A DNA stretch of 64,000 nucleotides from Nonomuraea basaltis (GTDB lineage: Bacteria > Actinomycetota > Actinomycetes > Streptosporangiales > Streptosporangiaceae): NCBI RefSeq assembly GCF_005893125.1, contig NZ_VCJS01000021.1, positions 40,162 through 104,161 on the forward strand, in the 5' to 3' direction. The notes beneath the pieces are model-generated. The model was not told the DNA's origin. It was given only the letters and a program-made list of their open reading frames with translations, and made no database searches. This document shows, in pieces, positions 34,983-42,057 of the stretch (its first letter is position 1; the number at the start of each line of letters is the position of its first letter). The position numbers were made by a program, and so were the translations under genes.

Positions 34983-35552
34983 TCAGGCGGTCTTGATCGC
35001 CGATACCTCGAACTCGAGGACGATCTTGTCGCTGACCAGGACGCCGCCGGTCTCCAGCGCGGCGTTCCAGGTGATGCCGTAGTCCTTGCGGCTGATCGTG
35101 GCCGAGCCCTCGAAACCGGCCCGGAGGTTGCCGAACGGGTCGGTCGAGGCGCCCTCGAACTCGAACGGGATGGTGATCGAGTTGGTCACGCCCTTGATGG
35201 TCAGGTCACCGGTCAGCTCCAGGCTCGTCTCGCCGGTCTGGCGGACGCCGGTGGTGACGAAGGTGATCTGCGGGTGCTCGTCCATCGCGAGGAAGTCGTT
35301 GCTGCGCAGGTGCGCATCGCGCTGCTCGTTGCGGGTGTCGATGCTGGCGGCCTGGATGGTGACGCTCGCGCTGGACCGGCTCGGGTCGGCGCCGTCGGCG
35401 GTGAAGCGGCCCTCGAACGCGTTGAACGCGCCGCGGACCTTGGTCACCATCGCGTGCCGGGCGACGAACCCGATCCGGGTGTGCGTCGGGTCGATGACGT
35501 AGACGCCGGACAGGTCGGCCAGCGTGGCGGGGACGGCGTGGGCGGTGGTCAT
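34983..35552 (-). CDS. YceI-family lipid-binding protein
   Basis: 189 aa from ATG 35552 (GAGGAGC upstream). The lipocalin-like YceI domain spans the protein (GVYVIDPTHTRIGFVARHAM, DPSRSSASVTIQAASIDT, HLRSNDFLAMDEHPQITFV, LTIKGVTNSITIPFE). Family members bind isoprenoid or other lipids. No signal peptide is visible, so this is a cytoplasmic form. Divergent from a MarR gene with two palindromic sites between them; together with pirin it forms a likely stress-inducible pair. Confidence 0.92.
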   Translation of the reverse strand: MTTAHAVPATLADLSGVYVIDPTHTRIGFVARHAMVTKVRGAFNAFEGRFTADGADPSRSSASVTIQAASIDTRNEQRDAHLRSNDFLAMDEHPQITFVTTGVRQTGETSLELTGDLTIKGVTNSITIPFEFEGASTDPFGNLRAGFEGSATISRKDYGITWNAALETGGVLVSDKIVLEFEVSAIKTA

Positions 35553-35592
35553 TGCTCTGCTCCTCATGGTCAAGTGGGCGCTACCTATTTAG

Positions 35593-35637
35593 GTGACGCG
35601 TCACGTACACGATGCGCCCAACATACGTGACGTGTCA
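35593..35637. promoter_or_regulatory. Two MarR-type palindromes
   Basis: GTGACGCGTCAC (35593-35604, perfect 12-bp palindrome) and TGACGTGTCA (35628-35637, one mismatch pair) share the form TGACGYGTCA and are centred 34 bp apart. Both lie in the 110-bp divergent gap between the YceI-pirin unit and the MarR gene. Two copies of one motif beside a MarR gene is strong positional support for autoregulation and control of the divergent unit. Confidence 0.72.
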
Positions 35638-35662
35638 ACTATTCCCGGGTAGTGTTGCTGCC

Positions 35663-36133
35663 ATGGACGCAGCGAGCCCGTGGCTGACGGAGAAGCAGCA
35701 GCGCGTCTGGCGCAGGTGGTTGGCGTTGAACGCGCGGCTGCCGGCGGCCCTCCACCGTGAGCTGCAGGCGGACGCCGGCCTGTCCCTGCAGGACTATGAC
35801 GTGCTGGTCCAGCTCACCGACACGGCCGACGGCCGGATGCGGGTCTCCGACCTCGCCCGGGCCCTGCAGTGGGAGCGCAGCAGGCTGTCGCACCATGTCA
35901 CCCGCATGGCACGCCGCGGACTCGTCGAGCGCGAGGAGTGCCCCGACGACGGGCGCGGCGCCTTCATCGTGCTGACACCGGCCGGGCGCGCGGCCATCGA
36001 GCAGGCGGCACCGGCTCACGTGGGCACCGTGCGGAAACTCGTCTTCGACTCGCTCTCCGACGAGGAGCTCGACAGCCTCGCCGCCATCACCGACAAGATG
36101 CTCACCCAGCTGGAGGGGGACGCGACGCCATGA
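35663..36133 (+). CDS. MarR-family transcriptional regulator
   Basis: 156 aa from ATG 35663. Winged helix with MRVSDLARALQWERSRLSHH and the wing ECPDDGRGAFIVLTPAGR. The MarR/OhrR-like arrangement, with no cysteine near the N-terminus, argues for ligand rather than thiol sensing. The longer frame from 35612 would start inside the operator region and is rejected. Probable repressor of YceI-pirin. Confidence 0.9.
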   Translation: MDAASPWLTEKQQRVWRRWLALNARLPAALHRELQADAGLSLQDYDVLVQLTDTADGRMRVSDLARALQWERSRLSHHVTRMARRGLVEREECPDDGRGAFIVLTPAGRAAIEQAAPAHVGTVRKLVFDSLSDEELDSLAAITDKMLTQLEGDATP

Positions 36134-36162
36134 ACGCGGCCGGACTCTGAAGCGTGTCGTCG

Positions 36163-36597
36163 TTAGCGGGTGCCCGCCTCGGCGCGCGCGTAGAACGCGG
36201 CGAGCTCGTGGGGGTTCTTGGTGTAGACGTCGATCTTGCGCACCGTGCCGTCCTCGACCTGGTGGATTTCGACCATGGTCAGCGGGAACGCCTCACCTGT
36301 GGTGTGGGCAGTGAGCGTTCCGGTGAGCGTTCCGATGACGCCGGCCGGGCCCTCGAACACCTCGGCATCGGTGATATCGACGTTGGCGTAGCCCATCATC
36401 GTGCCCAGGATCGACTGCACGAACACCTCGCGGCCCTGGTGCACGCCGCCGTAGGGGAGCTGGTTCGGCTCGTCGACGATCACGTCGGGGTCGAGCTTGG
36501 CCAGGACACCCGGCACGTCGCCCTTGCTCAGCGCGTCATACAGCCCTCGCACGACATCCGAGGGGGTCTCCGTCACCGTCTCGATCTGGTTGCTCAT
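36163..36597 (-). CDS. SnoaL-like / NTF2-fold protein
   Basis: 144 aa from ATG 36597. Cone-shaped NTF2 fold is suggested by VVRGLYDALSKGDVPGVLAK near the start, then DPDVIVDEPNQLPYGGVHQG, and MVEIHQVEDGTVRKIDVYT at the end. Members are polyketide cyclases, isomerases or of unknown function; no catalytic set is evident. It converges on the MarR gene (30-bp gap) and is divergent from the MmyB-type regulator at 36788, its likely controller. Confidence 0.85.
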   Translation of the reverse strand: MSNQIETVTETPSDVVRGLYDALSKGDVPGVLAKLDPDVIVDEPNQLPYGGVHQGREVFVQSILGTMMGYANVDITDAEVFEGPAGVIGTLTGTLTAHTTGEAFPLTMVEIHQVEDGTVRKIDVYTKNPHELAAFYARAEAGTR

Positions 36598-36787
36598 CTT
36601 GTGTGTCCCTTCAGTCGAACTCGGTACTTGAAAGGTCGGCCGGGGCGCGTACGTCCTCGCACCGGTCGGGCCCCGGGGATCGGGGCACGCACCATGCAAC
36701 AGGAGACGGCCGTGACGGGGGAGTCTTTGCTGTGAGGGGTACGGGCAGGGCCCCCCACCCATCGCGTGGCCTGCCTACCCTGTCCTC

Positions 36788-37693
36788 ATGGACAACCGGG
36801 ACGCAGTCAGCGCATTTCTCCGCTCCCGACGCGACAAGATCACCCCCGAGCAGGCGGGTCTGCCGGCGTACGGTCAGCGGCGGGTGCCAGGACTGCGCCG
36901 GGGTGAGGTCGCGACGCTCGCCGGAGTGAGCGTCGAGTACTACACGCGCCTGGAGCGTGGCAACCTCAGAGGTGTCTCCGACAGCGTGCTGGACGCCCTC
37001 GCCCACGCTTTGCGACTCGACGACACCGAGCGCATGTACCTGTACGACCTCGCCCGCGCTGCGGGACCGGCGCCCGGGTCGCGGGCCCGGCAGCGGGAGG
37101 TTCGGCCGACGGTGCGGCCGAGCGTGGCGCGGATCGTCGAAGGCATGCCGGAGCTGCCGGCGTACGTGATGAACAACCGCCTCGACGTGCTGGCCGCCAA
37201 CCCGCTGGGGCGGGCCCTGTACTCGGAGATGTACGCCGACCCGACCTGCGGGGCGAACGTCGCCCGGTTCGCGTTCTTCAACCCCGCAGCCAGGCGGTTC
37301 TACGTCGACTGGGAGCGCATGGGCCGCTTCGCCGTGGGCGCGCTGCGCATCGAGGCGGGGAAAAACCCCTACGACCGGGAACTGTCGAACCTGATCGGTG
37401 AACTGTCCACCCGCAGCGACGCCTTCCGCGTGTTGTGGGGATCCCACGACGTGCATGTCTTCCGCGAGAGCACGAAACGCTTCCACCATCCGCTCGTCGG
37501 TGATCTGGAACTCGATCAGGAGATCATGAGCCTGCCGGACGAGAGCGGCCTGAGCGTGGTCGTCTGCAGCGCGCCCCCCGGAACCGCCGCCGAGGACGGC
37601 CTGAAGCTGCTCGCCAGCTGGTCCGCCACGACCGGACAGGAGCAGGACCGGAAACCACGAGCAAACCATCGACCCGGCAGCCCTGACGGGTGA
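36788..37693 (+). CDS. XRE-family regulator with MmyB-like ligand domain
   Basis: 301 aa. Helix-turn-helix at 8-75 with the family hallmark GLRRGEVATLAGVSVEYYTR; C-terminal MmyB-like PAS-related domain at about 110-285 (LPAYVMNNRLDVLAANPLGR, WGSHDVHVFRESTKRFHHP). Such regulators are abundant in actinomycetes and commonly control the divergent gene, here the SnoaL-like protein. Fatty-acid binding has been shown for MmyB-like domains. The tail after residue 285 is charged and overlaps a foreign fragment. Confidence 0.92.
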   Translation: MDNRDAVSAFLRSRRDKITPEQAGLPAYGQRRVPGLRRGEVATLAGVSVEYYTRLERGNLRGVSDSVLDALAHALRLDDTERMYLYDLARAAGPAPGSRARQREVRPTVRPSVARIVEGMPELPAYVMNNRLDVLAANPLGRALYSEMYADPTCGANVARFAFFNPAARRFYVDWERMGRFAVGALRIEAGKNPYDRELSNLIGELSTRSDAFRVLWGSHDVHVFRESTKRFHHPLVGDLELDQEIMSLPDESGLSVVVCSAPPGTAAEDGLKLLASWSATTGQEQDRKPRANHRPGSPDG

Positions 37694-37840
37694 CACCGGC
37701 ATCCTCACGGCGACCGGCGCCGATGGCCCGATCCACCGCTACGGGCGCGGCTGGGCCGACGGCAGCATCTACGATCCACCCTCTCCCGGAGCGTTCGAGG
37801 CGATCCGCCGCCTGATGGCCCTCGACGCGGTCTCTCGCTA
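37665..37840 (+). pseudogene. Unassigned protein fragment
   Basis: In frame with 37665 the DNA reads TIDPAALTGDTGILTATGAD, then GPIHRYGRGWADGSIYDPPS and PGAFEAIRRLMALDAV, after which the frame enters the antisense of the next gene. Composition and secondary-structure pattern are those of a real protein start (a strand, a loop, then a helix), reminiscent of small HAD-type proteins, but no motif is complete. It is cut by the converging flavoprotein gene and begins inside the regulator's 3' end. Confidence 0.35.
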
Positions 37841-38920
37841 TACGACCGCCCGAAGGCGGCGCGGGCCCAGGCGGCTCTTCAGCTTGCCGACCAGGTGGCG
37901 GGCGTCGCGGCCCACTCCGCGCAGGCTGTTGGAGGCGGGGTTGCGCTGCCATTCCAAGCCGAGGAAGCCCAGTCCGGGATGGGTGGTGGACAACCCCCGG
38001 TCATGGCGCGGGTAGCCGCTGTCATCCAGGGCGCCGAGCCCCTCGAGGTAGTTCAGGTGCGGCCGGTATCCGGTGGCCAGCAGCACCACGTCAACGGGTT
38101 CGCGGCTGCCGTCGGCCCACACCACCGCGCCGCCGTCGAGGCGGGTGAACATCGGGCGCCGGTCGAAGCGGCCGTCCCGTAGCGCTTGCCGGTAGATGCC
38201 CTCGTCCAGGACCGGGCCGGTGGGCGGGCTGCTGACCAGCCGGGCAGGCAGCCGGTCGAAGCCGGTGACGTTGAACCAGAAGTGCACATCCTTGCCCAGC
38301 GGGCGCTGCTCGAGGAAGCGGACCGGCTCCCGGCTGGCCAGCGTCACCGTGGCGATCTCGGCCAGCTCGTAGGTGATCTGGACAGCGGAGTTGCCGGCGC
38401 CGACCACGATGATCCGCTTGCCCGCGTACGGCTCGGGGCTGGTGTAGGCGGCGGCATGCCGGAGCTGCCCAGTGAAGTCCGTCAGGCCTTGCAGGCGGGG
38501 CAGGGCGGGGCTGGCAAACGACCCGGTGGCGGCGATCACAGTGGGGGCGCTCAGCGTGGTGCCGTCGGCGAGCCGTACCGTGAAGCCCTCCCCACCGGCC
38601 TGCCCAGTGGCCTCCACGGCGACCACACGGGCGCCGGTACGGATCTCCGCGCCCAGGCGGGCGAGGTCGCGGGCGTAGCGGGCCAGGTAGGCCACGACCT
38701 CGTCGCGGTGCGGATAGCGGTCCGGATCGCCCGGGAAGGCCATGCCGGGCAGGGAGCTGTAGCGGGCTGGGGAGAACAGGGTGAGGCTGTCGTAGTAGTG
38801 CGGCCACGAGCCGGTGGCCTGATCGGTTGCTTCCAGCAGCACGGGAGTCAGGCGGGCGTCCAGCAAGGTTCGGGCGGCCGCCAAGCCTGACTGGCCCCCG
38901 CCAATGATGATGGTGTCCAT
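37838..38920 (-). CDS. ArsO-like flavin-dependent monooxygenase
   Basis: 360 aa from ATG 38920 (a second ATG lies at 38929). FAD motif IIGGGQSGLAAARTL at the N-terminus, the characteristic SLTLFSPARYSSLPGMAFPG near 43-62, NADPH motif IVVGAGNSAVQITYEL near 165, and LLATGYRPH near 300. This pattern is typical of the small flavoproteins encoded in arsenic gene clusters (ArsO) and of putative trimethylamine/Baeyer-Villiger-like oxygenases. It is divergent from an ArsR gene with a 13-bp inverted repeat between them, which ties it to metalloid control. Its partner substrate is unproven. Confidence 0.78.
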   Translation of the reverse strand: MDTIIIGGGQSGLAAARTLLDARLTPVLLEATDQATGSWPHYYDSLTLFSPARYSSLPGMAFPGDPDRYPHRDEVVAYLARYARDLARLGAEIRTGARVVAVEATGQAGGEGFTVRLADGTTLSAPTVIAATGSFASPALPRLQGLTDFTGQLRHAAAYTSPEPYAGKRIIVVGAGNSAVQITYELAEIATVTLASREPVRFLEQRPLGKDVHFWFNVTGFDRLPARLVSSPPTGPVLDEGIYRQALRDGRFDRRPMFTRLDGGAVVWADGSREPVDVVLLATGYRPHLNYLEGLGALDDSGYPRHDRGLSTTHPGLGFLGLEWQRNPASNSLRGVGRDARHLVGKLKSRLGPRRLRAVV

Positions 38921-38926
38921 GCGGCA

Positions 38927-38962
38927 CATCGTATCGTCAAATAAGGAAATGACAATATGATG
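38927..38962. promoter_or_regulatory. ArsR operator-like inverted repeat
   Basis: CATCGTATCGTCA (38927-38939) and TGACAATATGATG (38950-38962) are inverted copies, 11 of 13 positions matching, with a 10-base spacer. They lie in the 57-bp gap between the divergent ArsO-like and ArsR genes and would cover both starts. ArsR/SmtB proteins bind imperfect AT-rich inverted repeats of about this size. Confidence 0.72.
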
Positions 38963-38977
38963 AGGTAGGGTCATCCT

Positions 38978-39316
38978 ATGGAGATGGCGAGCGACATCGA
39001 GTTGACCGACGCGGTGCGCGGCTTCCTCAAGGCCATGGCCAGCGACACCCGCCAGCAGATCCTCATGCTGTTCTCCGGCGGGATCGAGCTGACCGTCAAC
39101 GAGGTCGCCGAGCGCATGTCGCTGGCGCAGTCGGCCACCTCCACCCACTTGGCGACCCTGCGCGACGGCGGTGTGCTGACTTCGCGGCGGGAGTGGAAGA
39201 CGGTCTACTACCGCGCCGACCCCGCCAGGATCGGCAGGGCGCTGAGCGATCTGCAGGCCAGCCTGCAGGCGTGCTGCCCGCCGGATGACTGCGGGCCGAG
39301 CGGCGGCTGCGGCTGA
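38978..39316 (+). CDS. ArsR-family metalloregulator with C-terminal Cys cluster
   Basis: 112-aa winged helix (VRGFLKAMASDTRQQILMLF, VAERMSLAQSATSTHLATLR, VYYRADPARIG). The last 14 residues CCPPDDCGPSGGCG carry four cysteines, a suitable tripod or more for As(III)/Sb(III). The alpha-3 CVC motif of classical ArsR is absent, so this is a variant sensor with its site at the C-terminus. ATG 38978, with GTAGG upstream. It converges on the SigZ gene with only 3 bp between stops. Confidence 0.9.
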   Translation: MEMASDIELTDAVRGFLKAMASDTRQQILMLFSGGIELTVNEVAERMSLAQSATSTHLATLRDGGVLTSRREWKTVYYRADPARIGRALSDLQASLQACCPPDDCGPSGGCG

Positions 39317-39319
39317 GGT

Positions 39320-39880
39320 TCAGCAGGGGCAGGGTCCATGGTTCTCGACGGAGCGGACCGCCTTGCGCGCGTCGAGCTCGACCTGGCAGCACGCGGTCAG
39401 GAGGTCCCCAAGCTGCCTGCGCGCGCGTTGAACCCGCGACTTCATGCCGGGGACGGAGATGCGGGCACGCCGAGCGGCCTCGGCCTGGGTCAGGCCGTCG
39501 TACTCGGTCCAGACGATCGCCTCGCGATACGGCTCCGGCAATCTCGTGACCAGCGGTTTCAGGCACTGCGCCAGCAGGGCCGACTCCTCGGCGTCGATCT
39601 CACCGGGCTGCAGGCTGCGGTCGGCGGCGGCCTGGGCACGGGTTCGGGCGATCGTCGAGGAGCGGCGGTGGTGGTCGACGATGGCGTTGCGGGTGATCTG
39701 GTAGACCCAGGCCTCCAGCCGTTCATGCTGCCGGACGCTGTCGATGGTCTGGCTCATCTTCAAGAAGACCTCCTGAACGATGTCCTCGGCGTCGGCGGGC
39801 TGGTCGATGCGGCGGGCCACGAAGGCGACGAGGCGTTCGCGCATCTGCTGCCAGAGAGCGGCGGGGTCGGCCTGGGTCAT
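39320..39880 (-). CDS. RNA polymerase sigma factor, SigZ-like (ECF)
   Basis: 186 aa. Region 2 (LVAFVARRIDQPADAEDIVQ, FLKMSQTIDS, AWVYQITRNAIVDHHRR) and region 4 (LPEPYREAIVWTEYDGLTQA, ISVPGMKSRVQRARRQLGDL) are complete. The C-terminus LLTACCQVELD ... ENHGPCPC has four cysteines; sigma-Z type proteins share such a tail. With no anti-sigma gene nearby, the Cys tail could itself sense thiol-reactive metalloids. It lies 23 bp downstream of the Cys-rich 42-aa gene in one operon. Confidence 0.87.
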   Translation of the reverse strand: MTQADPAALWQQMRERLVAFVARRIDQPADAEDIVQEVFLKMSQTIDSVRQHERLEAWVYQITRNAIVDHHRRSSTIARTRAQAAADRSLQPGEIDAEESALLAQCLKPLVTRLPEPYREAIVWTEYDGLTQAEAARRARISVPGMKSRVQRARRQLGDLLTACCQVELDARKAVRSVENHGPCPC

Positions 39881-39903
39881 GGGGTGAGCTTCCTGTCGGG
39901 TGG

Positions 39904-40032
39904 TTACTGGCAGCCGCAGCGGCTGGGTGCTTCGGCGGGCGCCGCGCTTTCAGCGGTGCCGCAGCACTCGGCCTTGGCTTCGAGGGCGCAGCAGGTTTCC
40001 TGGGCGGTGGGCGTGCAGCACGGGCTGGTCAT
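39904..40032 (-). CDS. 42-aa cysteine-rich protein
   Basis: ATG at 40032 with GGAGG 8 bases upstream; TGA at 39904. Starts MTSPCCTPTAQETCCALEAK and ends AEAPSRCGCQ: eight cysteines in 42 residues, as CC, CC, CC and CxC. Metallothionein-like spacing and location in the arsenic island suggest metal or metalloid binding, perhaps a chaperone or buffer. Too short for any family call. It is the first gene of the SigZ operon and divergent from the other tiny gene at 40193. Confidence 0.7.
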   Translation of the reverse strand: MTSPCCTPTAQETCCALEAKAECCGTAESAAPAEAPSRCGCQ

Positions 40033-40115
40033 CGGGTGCCTCCATGTCGGTTCGGACGATTCACTCGGGTAGACGCGGCCGGGCCGGCATGGATGCACCT
40101 CACAGGTTAGGCGCT

Positions 40116-40139
40116 TCTCTAATTTGACAGATCTCTAAT
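40116..40139. promoter_or_regulatory. Direct repeats in divergent ars promoter
   Basis: TCTCTAAT occurs at 40116-40123 and again at 40132-40139, 16 bp apart, within an unusually AT-rich stretch that also holds TTGACA (40124-40129). This is the 160-bp gap between the divergent Cys-rich/SigZ unit and the micropeptide/flavoprotein unit. Candidate site for ArsR or for SigZ-driven promoters. Confidence 0.42.
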
Positions 40140-40192
40140 CAATGAGGCAATCTACTGACTACTTCGACAAACGTCTAAACAGGAGGTGCGCG

Positions 40193-40342
40193 ATGCGCGC
40201 TCTGCTCCGCCGGTTCCGCTCCACCGCCGACGTCACCGCCGATGTCACCTTCGACGAGGCCCGCGGCGAGGTCTGTGACACCAGCTGCCGGGCGAGCGCC
40301 TCGGTGGACCGCGCCCGCACCAACGCCCTGCTCTTCCGCTGA
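40193..40342 (+). CDS. 49-aa small protein at head of ars flavoprotein operon
   Basis: ATG 40193 with AGGAGGTG 6 bases upstream, an optimal site. Sequence: basic head MRALLRRFRSTADV, acidic middle TFDEARGEVCDTSCRASA, and tail RARTNALLFR. The two cysteines are spaced CDTSC. Ends 27 bp before the flavoprotein ATG. The strong ribosome site, own start and position argue for a real gene. It could be a metalloid-binding peptide or an N-terminal-arm-like partner of the flavoprotein. No family recognised. Confidence 0.62.
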   Translation: MRALLRRFRSTADVTADVTFDEARGEVCDTSCRASASVDRARTNALLFR

Positions 40343-40369
40343 GACCCGACGAATTCAGGAGAGGCCATC

Positions 40370-41773
40370 ATGAGTGACAGATGCTGCGGCACCACCGCCG
40401 TCGAGATCGAGCGGATCGTGGCACACGCCGCGCCCAGCGCGTTGCCGGTCGTGGTCATCGGCGCCGGCCCGGTCGGCCTGGCCGCCGCCGCGCACCTGGC
40501 CGAGCGCGGTCAGGACTTCTTGGTCCTGGAGGCCGGCGAGCAGGTCGCCGCCTCCGTCGCCCAATGGGGCCACGTCCGAGTGTTCAGCCCATGGAAGTTC
40601 AACATCGACGCCGCCGCCAAGCGCCTGCTGGAGGCCGACGGCTGGAGCGGGCCGGACCCCGAGTGGCTGCCCACCGGCGCCGAGCTGATCACTGACTATC
40701 TCGCTCCGCTGGCCAAGCTGTTCGGCGACAAGGTACGGCTCGGCACCAAGGTGACGGCGATCAGCCGCCTCGGCTATGACCGGGTCCGCACCAACGGCCG
40801 CGAAGACGTCCCGTTCCTGATCCGTCTCGACGGCGGTGAGGAGTTGCAGGCCCGCGCGATCATCGACGCCTCCGGCACCTACGTCACGCCGAACGTCCTG
40901 GGTGCCGGCGGCCTGCCCGCCTACGGCGAGGCGGAGGCGGGCGAGCTGGTCGACCACGCCCTGCCCGACGTGCTCGGCGCCGACCGTGAAACCTACGAAG
41001 GCAAGCACACGCTGGTCGTGGGCGCCGGCCACTCGGCAGCCACCACCCTGCTCGCCCTCGCGCAGCTCGACGACACTCAGATCACCTGGGCGATCCGCGC
41101 GGGCAGCGCCAGCCGTACCTATGGCGGCGGCGCGGCCGACGCGCTGCCCGCCCGTGGCGCGCTCGGCACTCGCCTGCGCGCCCACGTCGAGTCAGGGCGC
41201 ATCCAGCTGCTGACCGGCTTCTTCGCTCACTCCGTCACCCGGAGCGGCGAGCAGGTGAGCGTGGTCAGCCGTGACCCCTCCGGTGCCGAGCAGTCGGTCA
41301 CGGTGGACCGCATCGTGGCCGCGACGGGCTACCGCCCGGACCACTCCATCGCCTCCGAGCTGCGTCTGGACACCGACCCGATCCTCGGCTCCACTCGGCG
41401 GCTGGCCCCGCTGATCGACCCCAACCAGCACTCCTGTGGCACCGTGCCCGCGCACGGCGTCGATGAGCTGTCCCACCCCGAACCGGGCTACTACGCCGTC
41501 GGCGTCAAGAGCTACGGCCGCGCCCCGACGTTCCTGATGGCCACCGGCTACGAGCAGGTCCGCTCGGTGGTCGCGGCCATCGCGGGCGACTGGGAGGCGG
41601 CCCGCGACGTGCAGCTCGACCTGCCGGAGACCGGCGTGTGCTCCTCCAACCTCGCCGAGGCCCAGGAGCAGCGTGTCGGCCTGGCCACCGGGATCAGCGG
41701 CGGCCTGCTGGCCACCCCGCTGCCCCTGGCCACCGTCGGCGCCTCCAACGACGGCGGCAGTTGCTGCGGCTGA
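40370..41773 (+). CDS. FAD/NAD(P)-dependent oxidoreductase with Cys pairs at both ends
   Basis: 467-aa flavoprotein. FAD motif VVIGAGPVGLAAAAHL near 27-42; HVRVFSPWKFNIDAAAKRL near 68-86; NAD(P) motif LVVGAGHSAATTLLALAQ near 220; VAATGYRPDHSI near 325. It begins MSDRCCGTT and ends NDGGSCCG, with further Cys in the C-terminal third (TGVCSSNL). Related in fold to ArsO/lysine monooxygenase-like enzymes but longer. The terminal CC pairs could pass electrons or hold As(III) as in mercuric reductase. It is in operon with a small winged-helix protein and an MFS exporter, so it probably modifies an arsenical before export. Confidence 0.78.
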   Translation: MSDRCCGTTAVEIERIVAHAAPSALPVVVIGAGPVGLAAAAHLAERGQDFLVLEAGEQVAASVAQWGHVRVFSPWKFNIDAAAKRLLEADGWSGPDPEWLPTGAELITDYLAPLAKLFGDKVRLGTKVTAISRLGYDRVRTNGREDVPFLIRLDGGEELQARAIIDASGTYVTPNVLGAGGLPAYGEAEAGELVDHALPDVLGADRETYEGKHTLVVGAGHSAATTLLALAQLDDTQITWAIRAGSASRTYGGGAADALPARGALGTRLRAHVESGRIQLLTGFFAHSVTRSGEQVSVVSRDPSGAEQSVTVDRIVAATGYRPDHSIASELRLDTDPILGSTRRLAPLIDPNQHSCGTVPAHGVDELSHPEPGYYAVGVKSYGRAPTFLMATGYEQVRSVVAAIAGDWEAARDVQLDLPETGVCSSNLAEAQEQRVGLATGISGGLLATPLPLATVGASNDGGSCCG

Positions 41774-41787
41774 AAGCAGGGATCGAC

Positions 41788-42057
41788 ATGTCAGACGGAT
41801 ACCCCACCGCCGCCCAGAAGGAGGCCTTGCGCCTCATCTGCGACCGCGGCCGGTTGCACACCGAAGAGCTGGGCCGCCAGTTGGTCAGCGCCCGGCGATC
41901 CAGCACGAACCCGGGCTTCGCGCCGGCGATCGCCCGCATGGCCGGCACCCTGGCCTGGCGGTTGGAGGCTCAGGGCTTCATCGCCGAAACGGGAGACGAG
42001 TGGGCGACGACCGCGGACGGCCGCCGCCTGATCTCGTGCTCCAGCGAGCCGGAGTGA
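41788..42057 (+). CDS. 89-aa winged-helix-like protein
   Basis: ATG 41788, 14 bp after the flavoprotein stop. PTAAQKEALRLICDRGRLHT and AIARMAGTLAWRLEAQGFI, then TTADGRRLI, look like a compact winged helix without a ligand domain. Could be a small DNA-binding regulator or an adaptor. Its stop overlaps the GTG of the MFS gene (GTGA), so the three genes are co-translated. Confidence 0.62.
   Translation: MSDGYPTAAQKEALRLICDRGRLHTEELGRQLVSARRSSTNPGFAPAIARMAGTLAWRLEAQGFIAETGDEWATTADGRRLISCSSEPE

Noticed and set aside
39904..40127. 75-codon plus-strand frame over the Cys-rich peptide gene
   Set aside because: No ribosome site and no protein character; the minus-strand 42-aa frame has GGAGG and a patterned Cys content.
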